Origin: Anisus vortex
Taxonomy: Eukaryota; Mollusca; Gastropoda; Planorbidae
NCBI GenBank assembly: GCA_949126835.1
Contig: OX421495.1
Location: 21,008,958 to 21,072,957 of the forward strand
DNA length: 64,000 nucleotides
Reading direction: 5' to 3'
Shown: piece after piece, positions 20,525-32,949 of the stretch
How positions within the stretch are numbered: the stretch's first letter is position 1
How the letters are laid out: every line of letters starts with the position of its first letter
Notes under the pieces: generated by a model
The model's input: the letters and a program-made list of their open reading frames with translations, nothing else
Database searches by the model: none
What the model was told of the DNA's origin: nothing
Translations under genes and position numbers: made by a program

Positions 20525-20863
20525 ATGGTGGCAGCTGACATTTCAGAAAACGTGAGTCATTGTAATGCATCGGAAAAAAGACGTAGCATAAAATGTCGTC
20601 AACGATTACTTAGGACAAATACTAGAGCATATCTTTTGTTTGTCCACGTGAAAGCACTTAGTGGCAGAGAAGGAATATTAACCCGTACGAATTGCAACAT
20701 TTGGAAGGAGAGACAGCGATTGCAACATTTGGAAGGAGAGACAGCGATTGCAACATTTGGAAGGAGAGACAGCGATTGCAACATTTGGAAGGAGAGACAG
20801 CGATTGCAACATTTGGAAGGAGAGACAGCGATTGCAACATTTGGAAGAAGAGACAGCGATTGA
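20525..20863 (+). CDS. Hypothetical ORF running into a minisatellite
   Basis: ATG at 20525, then about 55 codons of non-repetitive, basic sequence (EKRRSIKCRQRLLRTNTRAY) before the frame enters the 28-bp satellite, where it continues as WKERQRLQHLEGETAIATF-type repeats and stops at 20863. No domain recognised. The unique segment could be an exon or chance, as no splice site or promoter is evident. Low confidence. Confidence 0.2.
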   Translation: MVAADISENVSHCNASEKRRSIKCRQRLLRTNTRAYLLFVHVKALSGREGILTRTNCNIWKERQRLQHLEGETAIATFGRRDSDCNIWKERQRLQHLEGETAIATFGRRDSD

Positions 20864-21172
20864 AAAATTTGGAAGGAGAGACAGCGATTGCAACATTTGG
20901 AAGAAGAGACAGCGATTGCAACATTTGGAAGGAGAGACAGCGATTGCAACATTTGGAAGGAGAGACAGCGATTGTAACATTTGGAAGGAGAGACAGCGAT
21001 TGCAACATTTGGAAGGAGAGACAGCGATTGCAACATTTGGAAGAAGAGACAGCGATTGCAACATTTGGAAGGAGGGACAGCGATTGCAACATTTGAAAGG
21101 AGAGACAGCGATTGCAACATTTGGAAGGAGAGACAGCGATTGCAACAGTTGGAAGGAGAGACAGCAATTGTA
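20690..21172. repeat. 28-bp minisatellite, about 17 copies
   Basis: Unit GCAACATTTGGAAGGAGAGA plus CAGCGATT, with few substitutions (AAGAAG, GTAACATTT, GAAAAATTT). The unit has no stop codon in any of six frames, so long open frames appear on both strands. They are satellite artefacts unless transcription is shown. Confidence 0.92.
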
Positions 21173-21750
21173 GCTGATTAAAGAGAATGTGCAGATACAA
21201 TGCTGAATTCCAAGCCAAAGTAAAAAAAAGTCAAAATCTGACAGATGGCAACTTGAGTGAAAACTTTAGAAAATGGAAATAGATGACATGTAGTAATATA
21301 CTTACAAGCGAGGGCGGAGGGGGAAAATTCAGGGACAAAGATCCAAGAAATGGCAAATAATCTTACATTGTGCTGGACCACAAGTTATATAGGTGTTTAG
21401 TCAATTTACTTACTAAGAGGCCAAATGTGTATGCGACTCAGACACGTTATTTGATGAAATTACTGAACTAATATAATCCAAGACACTATAAAGTACTTAC
21501 AACGTACCGTTGTAGGAATGTCCTTAGATATGTAAGACTAAACTGAGGATCCAAGCACAAAAATGCCAATTAAAGATCAATAATAATTCATGAGAAAAAA
21601 CCTAATGTTTTCAGCAGAAAGAAAAGTGCGGGGATAAAACCCGCTCAAAGGTACCGCAGAAGTTTTTGTTTAAAAAAAAAACGTTTTTTCTCATTTTTAA
21701 AGCTTTATTAAAGAAAGAGTTTCAACTGAATATCACATGTATGTTTGAAC
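21173..21750. other. Unassigned DNA
   Basis: No gene or recognised repeat between the 28-bp satellite and the MITE nest. Confidence 0.5.
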
Positions 21751-22501
21751 CATAGACTATAATATACATGGACCGCTTGCTTTAGTTTTTTCTGCTGATA
21801 TCTTCTTGTTTTGTAATTCCCGATTCTAAATGAAGTAGTTGCAATATAAGTTCCGTTTTCTTAAATCGCATTTTTTTCGACTTTAAATGAATACTTGTTT
21901 TACTATTATTCCTACTATCATTGACTATAATAAGATGGACCGCTTGATCTATTTTTAGAGCTTGTATTCTTTTTCCGTGCGCATACAACACTGATCTATA
22001 AATGTTTCCGCTGTATACAACTTTCGATTTTAATTTTACTTCAGAAAATCATAGACTATAATATACATGGACCGATTGCTTTAGTTTTTCTGCTATATTA
22101 TGACTCGAAACACTGATTTTCGGAATTTCCGATTCGTTGTTTCCTTTGCACTTCCGTTTTATTGAATCGCTTCGATTTTCTCAATGAACAATTAAAATTA
22201 AAATCGAAAGTTGTATGAAGCGGAAACATTTAAGAAACAACGAGGAGCGTAGAAGTAATTTAAGACAGCCTTATTGGTTGCGCACAGAAAAAAAGTTGAT
22301 ATAAGCTCTAAAAATAGAGCAAGCGGTCCATCTTATTATAGTCTATGAGAAAATCATAGCGATTAAATATAACGGAACTAGTATAGAAACTTCTTTATAG
22401 CAACTTCTTTATCTAGATTCGGGAATTCAGAAAATCAGTGTTTCGAGTCATCATTTAGCAGAAATACTAAAGCAAGCGGTCCATGTATATTACAGTCTAT
22501 G
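21751..22501 (+). mobile_element. Palindromic nest of hAT-type MITEs
   Basis: The ends CATAGACTATAATATACATG (21751) and its inverse (to 22501) are flanked by GTTTGAAC and GTCTGAAC (7 of 8). Inside, a second left end begins at 21919 (CATTGACTATAATAAGATGG) and leads to the common right end, while 21751-21918 is a reversed copy of a right end. A further full copy sits at 22050-22347. The 300-bp solo copy at 30944-31243 shows the unit structure. Confidence 0.7.
22050..22347 (-). mobile_element. hAT-type MITE nested inside the outer copy
   Basis: 298 bp, termini CATAGACTATA and TATAGTCTATG, reversed relative to the copy at 30944. AGAAAAT occurs immediately on both sides (left to 22049, right from 22348). 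Removing the insertion rejoins outer sequence that matches the 30944 copy (GAGAAAATCGAAGCGATTAA). Confidence 0.75.
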
Positions 22502-23179
22502 GTCTGAACTATCATAACAATGACGTTCATGACAAAAACATCGGGTGTTTCCGATTATTACCGGAAATTTTCAAATAGGCCTACGAGTCTTTACAATCTC
22601 ATATAACCTATAATACCGCGGACAGTCTTGCTCTGGTATAACAAAACCAATAGCCAGCAGCCAAAATCAACATCAGTAACTAGAAAGAAAGAAAAACAAA
22701 ATCAATCATCGAAACTTCAAGCTGTATCTACCGGTGAGCGGGGAAGAATCAATCGAATCACTTGCATATTTCAACAGTTCAACAGTCAGTGAGTTAGTCA
22801 CAGACAGGGATTGATTCCACGATTCAATTAAATCTTTAGCCTGAAGCGACACTGTGGTCATGTTACTTGAGTGTCCAACACTCCAATACTAAAATGGAGT
22901 GGAAGGTGGGAAAAAAAAGGGAAAAAAGGTGTTTCCATTTTTAAGGATGTATTATGTTTCCTTAACAGTTGATGGCTTTTTCGAAAGATACAATAAACTA
23001 CAAGAAAAAGATAATTAGAAAACTAAATTTATACTCGATTTAGTTTCGTCAACCTGGCTTATACCAAGTGAGTTGGCTGGGTGGGTGGGGAGAAGCTATT
23101 TTAGAAAATTACAATGATATCACCCATGTACTCAATTATTTACATTCAGATAATAATACAACGGGTGATACTAGATTTT
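22502..23179. other. Unassigned DNA
   Basis: No gene recognised. A short A/G-rich stretch is present at about 22905-22930. Confidence 0.5.
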
Positions 23180-23902
23180 AGATAAGATGGAAGAATTTGA
23201 ATTCGTGTTTTATGCTCCATGTGAATAATGGAATACTGAGACATTTTTCAAGAGTACATAAAATTCTTCAAAGCCCTAATATTTTACTTAGTAGTTGTGC
23301 AGATTGATACAGGTCGTTTTTGGATATTTTACGTGAAATTAGGGAAGATTTTGATGCACTTGAGCAGCAAGCAAAAGCACGTTGCCAAGTACTGAATATA
23401 GAACTGCCAGAAGGATAATAAGATGTAAAAGGCAAGGGAATTTCTAAAAATCATCTGACATTGGTGATGCCTTACGAAATCTCTTCAAGGGATACATTTA
23501 GGATTAAATCATTTATTCCTATATTAGTTGCACTCGAATCAAATTTTGGAAGAAGAGCTTCTGTTTATGATGATGTAGTGAAAATATGTTCCGTTCTTGC
23601 CGATCTTACATTATCAAAGGTAGAACTTTAAAGAGGTGAGCTGTTAATGCAAGAATACCCAGAAGATGTCAACAAAATCTTACTGAAGAACTACTTCATT
23701 TAAACACATATGTGAGACAAACGCATAAGCCTTAAAAAATTTCCACATTGTCGCATACAGACTTGTATAAAATAATATTCAAAGAAAATATTCAAGTGGC
23801 CTTCCCCAATGTGGAATCAATCTTCCGCCTGTTTCTCAGTTTAATAGTCACTAATTGTACACGAGAAAGGTAATTTTCAAGAGTTAAAAATATCAAAAAT
23901 CA
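23180..23902 (+). pseudogene. Decayed hAT-type transposase (ZMYM1-like)
   Basis: Plus-strand fragments in shifting frames include RNLFKGYI, then a VALESNFGRRAS-like segment, and a C-terminal FPNVESIFRLFLSLIVTNCTRER segment followed by FSRVKNIKNQL. The last resembles the hAT C-terminal dimerisation region found in zinc-finger MYM-type transposase-like proteins. Many stops and frameshifts make it non-functional. N-terminal motifs and termini were not found. A piggyBac-like MITE follows directly at 23908. Confidence 0.65.
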
Positions 23903-23907
23903 ATTAA

Positions 23908-23980
23908 CCCTTCCCGTACCGACCTACTTCTATCTATGCTTCCTTCAGTTCCGCAATATACGCGCCCGGGACTGTAAGGG
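23908..23980 (+). mobile_element. 73-bp piggyBac-like MITE, copy 2
   Basis: TTAA on both sides (23904-23907, 23981-23984). Termini CCCTTCCCGTACCGACC and CCCGGGACTGTAAGGG. Same length as the other two copies. Confidence 0.75.
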
Positions 23981-24084
23981 TTAAGAAGCACAATAACCCA
24001 GACGAGGTTGTCTGCATTGAGTAGGCTATTTTGTGCATCGAAAATGAGACCTTAAGAAAAATAGAATTTGATGAACTTATAGAA

Positions 24085-25327
24085 CAATGGTTCCCAACCT
24101 TCTTAGAGCCGCGACCCCGTAATACAGCTCCTCATGTTATGGCGACCCACAACCATAAAATTTATTTCTTCGCTACCTTATAATTGTAATTTGTATGTAG
24201 GATGTATTTTCATTGTAAAAATTGAACAAAAACCAAAAGAAATGTAATTATATATACAAATAGGAAATATTTATTTATTTCTAATTACACCACGAACGAT
24301 AGTGGTTGAAATTCCTTCTTTCTCATTGGATTAGAAATTCTAGTGACATTCTTTGCAAAAGCACAATATTCAGTCTTGAAATGTAACAATTGATGTTGGA
24401 GTTTTATTGTTTTTGTTTTCAACAAAACTTAACAGTTTCTCCAACACTATGCAACATTCGATCATTTCGCAACACACGTTTCCTAATCTATTTTCGTGTA
24501 CGTAAATCGTTGAACTCTTCTAAGTGACTTGTTGTACTCTATGCCTCTTACTTATCCTAAACAAATTAAAATTTGATCGTTTAATCCTAATGCACTGACA
24601 AACAAACAGCTTAAAACCACAATTTCAAGTGCACGATGTCACCAAATATCAAAGAGGAAAATTGGAATCGCCAGCTGGGTGCACCCGTTGTCACATCGGC
24701 CTTAACGTCCCACCGCAACAGCACCCATTATTTCAGCCATCCAAACATTTAGTCACAAGATGTAAACTGTCCAATCAGCTGACCCGCCAAAAAAACGAGT
24801 TATCCAATCAACTGCTCCGATTCGCAGAACGATCATAATCGACCTACATGCCCGCCACTTCTTGTGGAAGGTCAATTCATGTGCAACCTGTGACACCTCT
24901 ATTACAATGTGCAACAATGGTGTAAAAAAAGTTTCAATATATTCCTGAAGTGTCGTTTTACCACCAACACTGCTGCTTGGAATGCAATGGCTGATTTAAC
25001 AAAAAAGATTCTTTTAACACAACAACTCTTTACACATGTGTGACTGGTCCGTCCTAAGTACATTACGCCGCCAAACCTTTTACATAGATCTGTATTTGTA
25101 CGGGTAGTATGTGATGATGTTTGCTTTTTGATGTTATCACGCCGGGTAGTCGTAGGTGGGAGTATGTGCATGTGGGCGGACCCGCTTGGACATAGATAGA
25201 GAAGCGGTGTCTCGGTTCCTAAGGCCGTTGTAGGAAAATATTAGCTTTTCTGATGGTTTTAGGCGACCCCCGTGAAATGGTCGCTCGACCCCCAAGGGGG
25301 ACGCGACCCACAGGTTGGGAACCACTG
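24085..25327 (+). mobile_element. Non-autonomous hAT element, 1243 bp
   Basis: Termini CAATGGTTCCCAACC and GGTTGGGAACCACTG are inverted repeats. A perfect 8-bp duplication TTATAGAA flanks it (24077-24084, 25328-25335). Subterminal GCGACCC blocks repeat near both ends. Open frames inside (24629-24838 plus, 24902-25171 minus) show no transposase motifs. A truncated relative lies at 51363-51668. Confidence 0.9.
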
Positions 25328-25335
25328 TTATAGAA

Positions 25336-25860
25336 TAATTCTGTATGAAAAAATTTAGAAAGAAATTCATCTGATTTACTATTTAGTTTTAAATGTATGT
25401 TTGGATTCAATCAGTTCTTAGATAAAATAACTATTAACATAGAATTTAATATGATATACGATTTGATATTTTCTTTTTTTGTGATCTGGATTGTTTTCGA
25501 ATAAAATTCCATTTTTGGTTTAGTTTAAGACTTAAAATTCATAATAATTCATACTTAAACTTTAAATGCGAATTATTATTAAATACATTTATCTGTATTG
25601 AATTTGGGTTAATCTTCAATGTATTAAATATATTTTATTTAATTTGATAGAAAATATGATAATTTTTATTGCGTATTATATTTTCGTAGTCAAAGATTTT
25701 CATTATTTGAATTGTGTTTCTTTGTAAATGTTGTATGTTATGTTTGATTAGTTATTATTACAAGTACTATATATGGTGCTGATAATAAATGTCCAAATTA
25801 GTATTCTCGACTTTTTTTTATTTATTATCCTTGCCACATTTTTTATAAAGTTAGTACCAA
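25336..25860. other. AT-rich DNA without recognised gene
   Basis: Very AT-rich, with no open frame of interest. Confidence 0.6.
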
Positions 25861-26130
25861 ATAGATAGATAAATAGATAGATAAATAGATAGATAAATAG
25901 ATAGATAAATAGATAGATAAATAGATAGATAAGTCGAAGATAAGTCGAAGATAAATAGATAGATAAATAGATAGATAAATAGATAGATAAATAGATAGAT
26001 AAATAGATAGATAAATATATAGATAAATAAATAGATAAAAAAGAATTATAGATAAGAAGTATAATAGATAAGAAGTATAAAATAGATAAACAGATTAATA
26101 GAAAAAGAAATAGAGAAATAGATAAGTCTA
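25861..26130. repeat. (GATA)n microsatellite
   Basis: ATAGATAGATAA repeats, with two GATAAGTCGAA interruptions near 25930. The 162-codon minus frame (SIYL repeats) is repeat-derived. Confidence 0.92.
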
Positions 26131-26559
26131 TGTAATAATACTTTGTTTCATAGTATTTGCTTCGATTTTTTAATTTAAAAAAAAAACAGGAAAAAGGAGG
26201 GGGGGGGGAGAGAACTCGTTTCAAAATAAATGACATTAACTTTTAGGACATTAGCTATGGCGGTAGCAGATCCGAGAAAGTAAATGGATTGAGCCTTTTA
26301 ATCTACACTGGGAAGAACCAAAGATGATAACATTTGGGGGGGGGGGGGGGGGAATAGTAACTGTGTAGGAGTAAGTAAATTCCATTAGTAAACGACTGAC
26401 TAAAATTGGTAAGATTCCTAAATTATAACTCGATTATTTTAGATTGAATTATTTTTTTTTACCAAACTTGTTTTTTTTTTCTTTTGCGAATTTCAGACTT
26501 CCGACCTTTGTTTGGCTTGTTTACAAAGGGACAAAACGTGATCCACTGATTTCACTAAG

Positions 26560-26606
26560 ATTATCTTATCTTATCTTATACATTACAGACGCTCCTTCTA
26601 TAAAGT
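26560..26606 (-). mobile_element. LINE 3' tail fragment
   Basis: TTATCTTATCTTATCTTATA then CATTACAGACGCTCCTTCTA is the reverse complement of the LINE/SINE 3' tail with its ATAAGATAAGATA terminal repeat. Too short to assign to LINE or SINE. Confidence 0.55.
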
Positions 26607-26609
26607 ATA

Positions 26610-27633
26610 TAGATCCGTTTGACATTTTATGAATTGATCAGAAAGAATAACAATATTTCTTTTTGTGAAAATAGTAATTGATCATAATTGATGAAATTCA
26701 TCATAAAGTAATGAAGAGATTCCAAGTCGTAATAAAATTTATAAAAAAAATGCTACATATATGCTACCACGGCTACCAAGGCTACCACTAAAGAATACAT
26801 ATAGATCAGTGATATGCCACTACCGGAAATAAAAGTTAGGGAGGGGATAACCAATTCTGATTGGCTTATATGAACAACCTTTATATATTCTACACAGTAA
26901 ACATGGTTTATACATTAAACATTATTATCATCTTCTTAAACATTGTCAAATACTTAAATATAATAGCTATTAAAATACATAAGACAATGCTTTTTAAAAA
27001 ATGGAATCTTTTTTTCTTATAATTTACTTTTCACTTTACTTTTGTCACAGATTGAAAAATGTCTTTTTAATAATGAAAGCATCAGTGTCATAATATTTCA
27101 TTTTCTGTAGTTACCAGCTATTTGAAACATGCCATCAATGTTAAGAAACAGTCCTACTCCACATATTACATAGCCTTATATTAGCAATATAACTATACAC
27201 ATATTTTTTATTATTTTATCTGAATGTGATATTACTATTACTCACTTAATTATTCATTATTTTGGCACATTTTTGAAACACTATTGTAATAATTATTGTT
27301 AATTTAGCAAAGTCTATACAGTTATGTTCTTTTTAGTTTTTCATTGATTTATTATCCAAACTCTAATTGTCATTAAAAGGCAGTTTATTTTCATAAAGGC
27401 AGGCTAATTGATAATTCAAGCTTTTCTGCTCGTGGCAAATTGTACAGCTTTACTGTAGGAAATGCATTTTACTTACAGATGCGAATTTTAATTTAAATAT
27501 GATTTTTTTTTTGCACCAAATAGGAATTTTCTAAATTTCCGGCTTTATTAACAAGTTAAAATGTTTTTTTAAAACTCTGAGTTTATTGACGTTAATATTT
27601 TGCATTTCTGCTCTCAACTAAATAAAACATGAA
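26610..27633. other. AT-rich DNA without recognised gene
   Basis: No gene recognised. A short CTACCA-type triplication lies at about 26763-26788, and G runs occur upstream (26334-26352). Confidence 0.55.
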
Positions 27634-28097
27634 AAAATTAGAACTAATGCAGAAAAGAGCTGCAAGATTCATTACTAGCGATAATATTCACAACATTCAC
27701 AACTGACAAGAGTAACACCAATAGTCAAATCACTAAACCTAGAAATACTAGAGGACAGAAGGGCAAAGAGTACAGTAGTAGGCTAATAATACATAAGGCA
27801 TTAAACTCTAATTTAGAAATACAACCCAATAACAACCTGTTGCAATGTTCAGATAAACATATGGCAAAAAAAAAACACTTTCCTTATCCTTATTGCAAGA
27901 ACAAATACATACAAGCACTCTTTCTTCCCGATCGGAATTCGGGCCTGGAATGAGTTGCCTGAACAAACCAGGAAAACCAGTAACTTAACATCATTTAAAA
28001 CATTAATAAAAATGCAAGACTAGACTCGGACCACGGATGAGCGTAGGATGAAATAATCTTCTTTATAGAAGGAGCGTCTATAATATATAAGATAATT
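27634..28097 (+). mobile_element. LINE 3' end (CR1/Jockey-like), decayed
   Basis: Broken frames encode LELMQKRAARFITSDN, VTPIVKSLNLEILEDRRAKS, IIHKALNSNLEIQPNNN and LPEQTRKTSNLTSFK in order, the typical C terminus of CR1/L2/Jockey-type reverse transcriptase proteins. The 3' UTR follows, with a hairpin-like CTTCTTTATAGAAGGAGCGT, ending in ATATATAAGATAA at about 28097. It is the best reference copy of the tail shared with the type 2 SINE. Confidence 0.75.
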
Positions 28098-28920
28098 TGT
28101 AATTTCATAAAAGGATAGAAAAAAAGTTTAAAAATCGTAATTCTAGGAGAATTTCAAATTGGCTGGTTTGCCTTTATGTCGGGTAATAAAAAAAAACTTT
28201 AAGCATAAAGTCCAACATTGAAATATTAATGATTTAAATAAATATATATCCCTTGGTTGTAACGCATTAAGGTGCTTTCCCATTCGGTGCTTGGGCCACC
28301 CTTATAATATGTAGGTCGCACCTTGATGCATTATTTGTAAAAGAAAATAATTTACTAGCTTAGACACGTTTTAAATTTGATTTATTTTATTCAACTGCAA
28401 TAAATCAGCATAATTAAAATATATAAAGACAAGAAAAAAACAAACAACACATACTTAAATCAGCGCCTTTCAATTCAGTGTAATACATATAGGGATCAAA
28501 ATACACTGAAAAACATTATCCTGAATGCATGCAATAAGTTAAATTTATTTTGTCTACACAAACCTACTGACTAGTGCTGAAGTCCAATCTGAACATGGAT
28601 TGGGTAGATATATGGGTTTAGCGGGGAGAGCAATGATTTTTATGTTACCAAGGGCGTTAATTCTCTCGGACATCAAACACAAATATTTTTTATTGAGTTT
28701 GCCACAGGAAGTAAAAAAAAATACCAATGGCGTTTTATTATTTGTCCCTACCATTGACGTACTTGATTTCATTTATTAGACAATTTTGATGTTGGTTGTT
28801 TGTGTGTGTTTGTTTGTGTGTGTTTTGTGTGTGACCGTAAAGTACAGTCAATATGATTGTTTGTCTTGCTTTGGAAAGATTATCTGTCCATCAACGTATC
28901 AATAGATCTATCTATCTGTA
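28098..28920. other. AT-rich DNA without recognised gene
   Basis: No recognised gene. The 72-codon minus frame at 28554-28772 has no motif. A GTGTGTTTGT tract lies at 28798-28830. Confidence 0.5.
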
Positions 28921-28934
28921 TGTCTAAGCATCTT

Positions 28935-28965
<31 letters not shown>

Positions 28966-29152
28966 ATCTCTCTATCGATCTATCAATCTATCTATCCATC
29001 CATATTTCTACTTTTGTATGAATCTAAGTATCTACCTATATTTTAATCTAAGTATATCTATATATCTATCTATTTATCTATCCATCTATATCTATCGATA
29101 TATCTATCTCTTGATCTATCTCTCTTTATCACCATCTATCTATTCTCTCTCG

Positions 29153-29239
<87 letters not shown>

Positions 29240-29340
29240 TTTATATGTACTCTTTCCCCATTATCTATCTATTCATTTTATCTATATTTATATCTGTAAT
29301 TATCTATTTATCCATCTACATCTATCTATACATACAAGCA
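28921..29340. repeat. (TC)n, (TCTA)n and (TA)n microsatellites
   Basis: TC runs at 28935-28960 and 29150-29190, a pure TA run at 29192-29236, and degenerate TCTA around them. Long Ser/Ile/Leu/Tyr open frames here are repeat shadows. Confidence 0.92.
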
Positions 29341-30065
29341 AACATATTACCTACCCTTTCAATCTGTTCAATAGAGTTATTTCCCTTCTCTCTTTCTTCT
29401 CTGCCTCAGTCGGGAAATTACTTATTGATGTGTATCAGGTTTGTTTTGACGAAGTCCAATGATGAGGCCCAACGATGAAGTCCGCTGATGAAACACACTA
29501 ATGAAGTCCACAACTTGCATCACATGGCAACCTGGCACACACCTGTCATGTCGCATTGATTCGTTTCGTTAATTCCTTTTCCGAAAGAAAAAAAACAGCA
29601 CAACAACTCATAAACAATCAAATACACTTTGGAAGGCTTTAGCCTTGTCGTCTGCCGGTATACAATTTAAAAACACACCAGAATCGGCACAACTTACTTC
29701 CTTATTATTCCTTCTTAGCGTTTTAGAGATTTAAAAAAAAAAATTATATAATTGCAAAAGTATCAACATGTAAAAGAAACGAAAGGTCGCGCTTTAATTA
29801 TCGGGTTGAGGTGACTGCGTTTCTTTTTAGTTTTAAAAATGCATTCGTGTGTTCACGCATGTATGTGTGTGCGTGTGTGTGTTTATGTTGTGAGCGTCCT
29901 CGGATACTCGTACTGCGAGCGTGTTGTTTCATCCGATACATCTGTGACAAATAAAAACGGGATCGATACGGGCAAAAAAAGGGGGGAGTAGTTGATCATT
30001 CTTTCTCTCGCGGAGGCTTCAGCAGGTAGCAGTCGTATGGGTGAAACAAAACACACACAAACAAA

Positions 30066-30083
30066 GGAAAGAGAGAGAAATGG

Positions 30084-30114
<31 letters not shown>

Positions 30115-30145
30115 GGGGGAGAGAGAGAGAGAGAGGGAGAGAAGT
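30066..30145. repeat. (GA)n microsatellite
   Basis: GAGA repeats with GGGA variants. Overlapping frames on both strands are repeat-derived. A C/T-rich stretch follows at 30210-30300. Confidence 0.9.
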
Positions 30146-30943
30146 TTACTCCGGGCGAAATCGATTTCACGCGAGCTGGAAAAAAAATTCGATACCAGTA
30201 TAGAGATTTTATTTCTCCCTCACTCCATCCCTCATTTTTATCCCTTCCTCCATGCTTTCATCCGTTTAATCCCTCCTTCTACCACTCCCATTCTTTTAAT
30301 TGTACGTCCTTCATTAAACATCGCAAGTGTGGATGTGTGTACGGGGATTTTTCCTCCCCAGGATGCGCCCGCTGGGCGTTAGACATTTTTTGAGGTACCC
30401 GAAGTGGTACTCTAAGAACGTGCAGAAGTGACCCTTTGCGTAAACATCAGATGTCACGGTGTCCGGCTAGTTTGACCTTATCAAGATGAATCGGTCATCA
30501 CAGCTCCTCGGAGTAATTCTACTTTGTACTGGTACAGCCTAGTGAACGTTGTATGTAAGACTAGAAAAGTTAACAACGTTCATGTTTTTGTGTAGGCTAC
30601 TCAATTCAAGAATAAGATAAAAATCTGCAACTATGAAAGGAGTCGAAGAGTATTTTGTATAAATATATATCTTTGTGTTCCATAAACTACTAGATGGGGA
30701 AAAATAGTTCATAAATTGGAAACATTCTCCAAAAGAAATTTTTAACTATCTACTACATTGCTTTATTTGTAAATTTAAAAAAAATAAATAAACGTACTAT
30801 CAATTATGTTAATATTATAAACTGTAGAGCCATTAAATATATATTCAGAGTGATGTCCCTTTAAAACTGATTTCATATGCATGTGTTCTAGGGAATGGGT
30901 TTTCCCGTGATGCGAAATATTCTTTTCTTATTGTTGGTTATCT

Positions 30944-31243
30944 CATAGACCATAATAAGATGAATAAGATGGACCCCTTGCTCTATTTTTACAGCTTATA
31001 TCAACTTTTTTTCCGTGCGCAACCAATAAGGCTGCCTTAAATTACTTCTACGCTCCTCGTTGTTTCTGAAATGTTTCCGCTTTATACAACTTTCGATTTT
31101 AATTTTAATTTCTCATTGAGAAAATCGAAGCGATTAAATAAAACGGAAGTGCAAAGGAAACAACGAATCGGAAATTCCGAAAGTCAGTGTATCGAGTCAT
31201 CATATAGCAGAAATATTAAAGCAAGCGGTCCATTATAGTCTAT
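30944..31243 (+). mobile_element. hAT-type MITE, 300 bp, solo copy
   Basis: Starts CATAGACCATAATAAGATGA and ends near GTCCATTATAGTCTAT. A perfect 8-bp duplication GGTTATCT flanks it (30936-30943, 31244-31251). It is homologous to the nested copies at 21919-22501 and 22050-22347. Confidence 0.85.
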
Positions 31244-31251
31244 GGTTATCT

Positions 31252-32225
31252 TTTCTTTTTTTTTTTCTATTTTTTTTTAAATATGTTATTCCTTTAAGTC
31301 ATTCGTTTCTTTGTCATTTAGACGAACATAAATATATAGATCTACTAGTAGGATATATATATATATATACATTTAAATGTATGTAACAAAAAAAACGAAT
31401 GCATTTTTATGTAGCAGAACTGTATAGAATCTAAATCATCAATCATTGGTTATATTAGAATCTAAATCATCAATCATTGGTTGGTTATATTAGGATAACT
31501 CTGGTAGAAAACAAGCGACAACAAACAATGTCTAGCCAACTAGTAGAATTCATAATTAATGCCCCTGTTTCTTAGTGTGAACAGTGATACCTAGAACCTA
31601 TATCATTTTACACATGAAAAGTAGTAGAATATATAAAAAAAAATGCAGACATCGAAGTACTGTCTTAATTTTATGTCATACCAGGTCCATAAATAATTTA
31701 TATTTTTGCAGACCATAAAAATAACACTTTATTTCCCTTCTGATCATATAATATAATCTAGAGTATTCTTGGCGTAAGAAATGTATTATTCATACAATAC
31801 TAGTTTTATATGTCCATTTAGAATATTTCATTGGACTCAGTTATAATATTTCAATTTTTATCCGTTGTTATATTTTTCTCTCTCTCTGTCTCTTTCTCTC
31901 GCTCTTTCACTCTCATTGCCTCTCCGAGCTTCATTAGGTTCACACAACTTTGAACATTTAACACCCATCCTTTCCCATTCATTTATATTTCTTTTTATTT
32001 CTCATTATCTTTATCGCTCTCTATCCTTCTCTTGCCTTCTTTTTCTTCCTCTCAAACTCGAATCATCTCTGTCTTTCGCAATCCTTTGTATCTCGCTCTC
32101 CGTCTAAGTAATCATGAATAACTCCATAGATGGACAGGTGAATGCGTATGTATGTATGTATATAATATGTATGTATGTATGTAAGTATATATGTATGTAT
32201 ATATGTATGTAAGTATCAATTATGT
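31252..32225. other. Unassigned DNA with short repeats
   Basis: A 31-bp tandem duplication (TCTAAATCATCAATCATTGG) lies at about 31428-31485. A TC-rich tract lies at 31878-31920 and a (TATG)n tract at 32146-32215. No gene recognised. Confidence 0.6.
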
Positions 32226-32840
32226 GTGGTCCAAGGCCCAAGGTTAGTACTGCCGGGGATGGGTGATGGGAAATAAGCACCCACTCTTCTCGAAATATCC
32301 GCTTGGCTTGCGTCTCAAATAGCATCTGCTAACCAAAGTCCAGCTCCTGGCCTTCTAGAATTACTTGAAACCAAGTCTGGCGGATCATGTTTCAACTAAC
32401 AGGAGAAAGGGGTGAAGGTGGGCCGCTGGTGGCTTTAAAACCAGCAGCTTCGGGGAGATGGGGCTCGTAAACCTTGATAGGTAGCTCATCTAGGAGAGGG
32501 AAACTCCGATCTCAAACCCCCGCTGCATCGCGGCTAGACCTGTATATGGAGAGGCTAAGGGAGTAAACCCTAACAGGAGATGGAGTCCCTAAGGCAGCTT
32601 TATATCGAACGCGCTATCTCTCTGGCAACTCCTGCGACGCAGATGGCCCCTCGTTGTATCAGCTAGCTGTTCACCTGGAATCACCATCAGCGTGGAGAGA
32701 TAGAGGGCCTGCTGCTTGGGCGACAGCTGGCCTTTTAAAGCATTGCCCAGGCTATCGGGGCCTCCTTTTCTACTTCCTACTTCGAGGGCAGAGGAAAATG
32801 AGACTGCGCCATCGTCCCTTGAGGATGGAAGGATGCTATA
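32226..32840. repeat. GC-richer unassigned interspersed sequence
   Basis: About 600 bp that differs from its surroundings in base composition (many GGC/CTC words) and lies between (TATG)n and (TA)n tracts. It reads like part of a retroelement untranslated region (GTAGCTCATCTAGGAGAGGG block), but no motif proves this. No protein frame of note. Confidence 0.35.
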
Positions 32841-32949
32841 TATATATATATGTATGAATATATGAATGTATCTATAAATGCAGGTAAGTAGATTGGTATC
32901 TATACTAATAGATAGGAATACAATGCATATGAAACAATGTCTATCTTAG

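Noticed and set aside
20690..21172. CRISPR-like array
   Set aside because: The 28-bp units are directly adjacent with no spacers, so this is a minisatellite, and the genome is eukaryotic.
28554..28772. 72-codon minus open frame
   Set aside because: No recognised motif, splice signal or neighbouring coding evidence.
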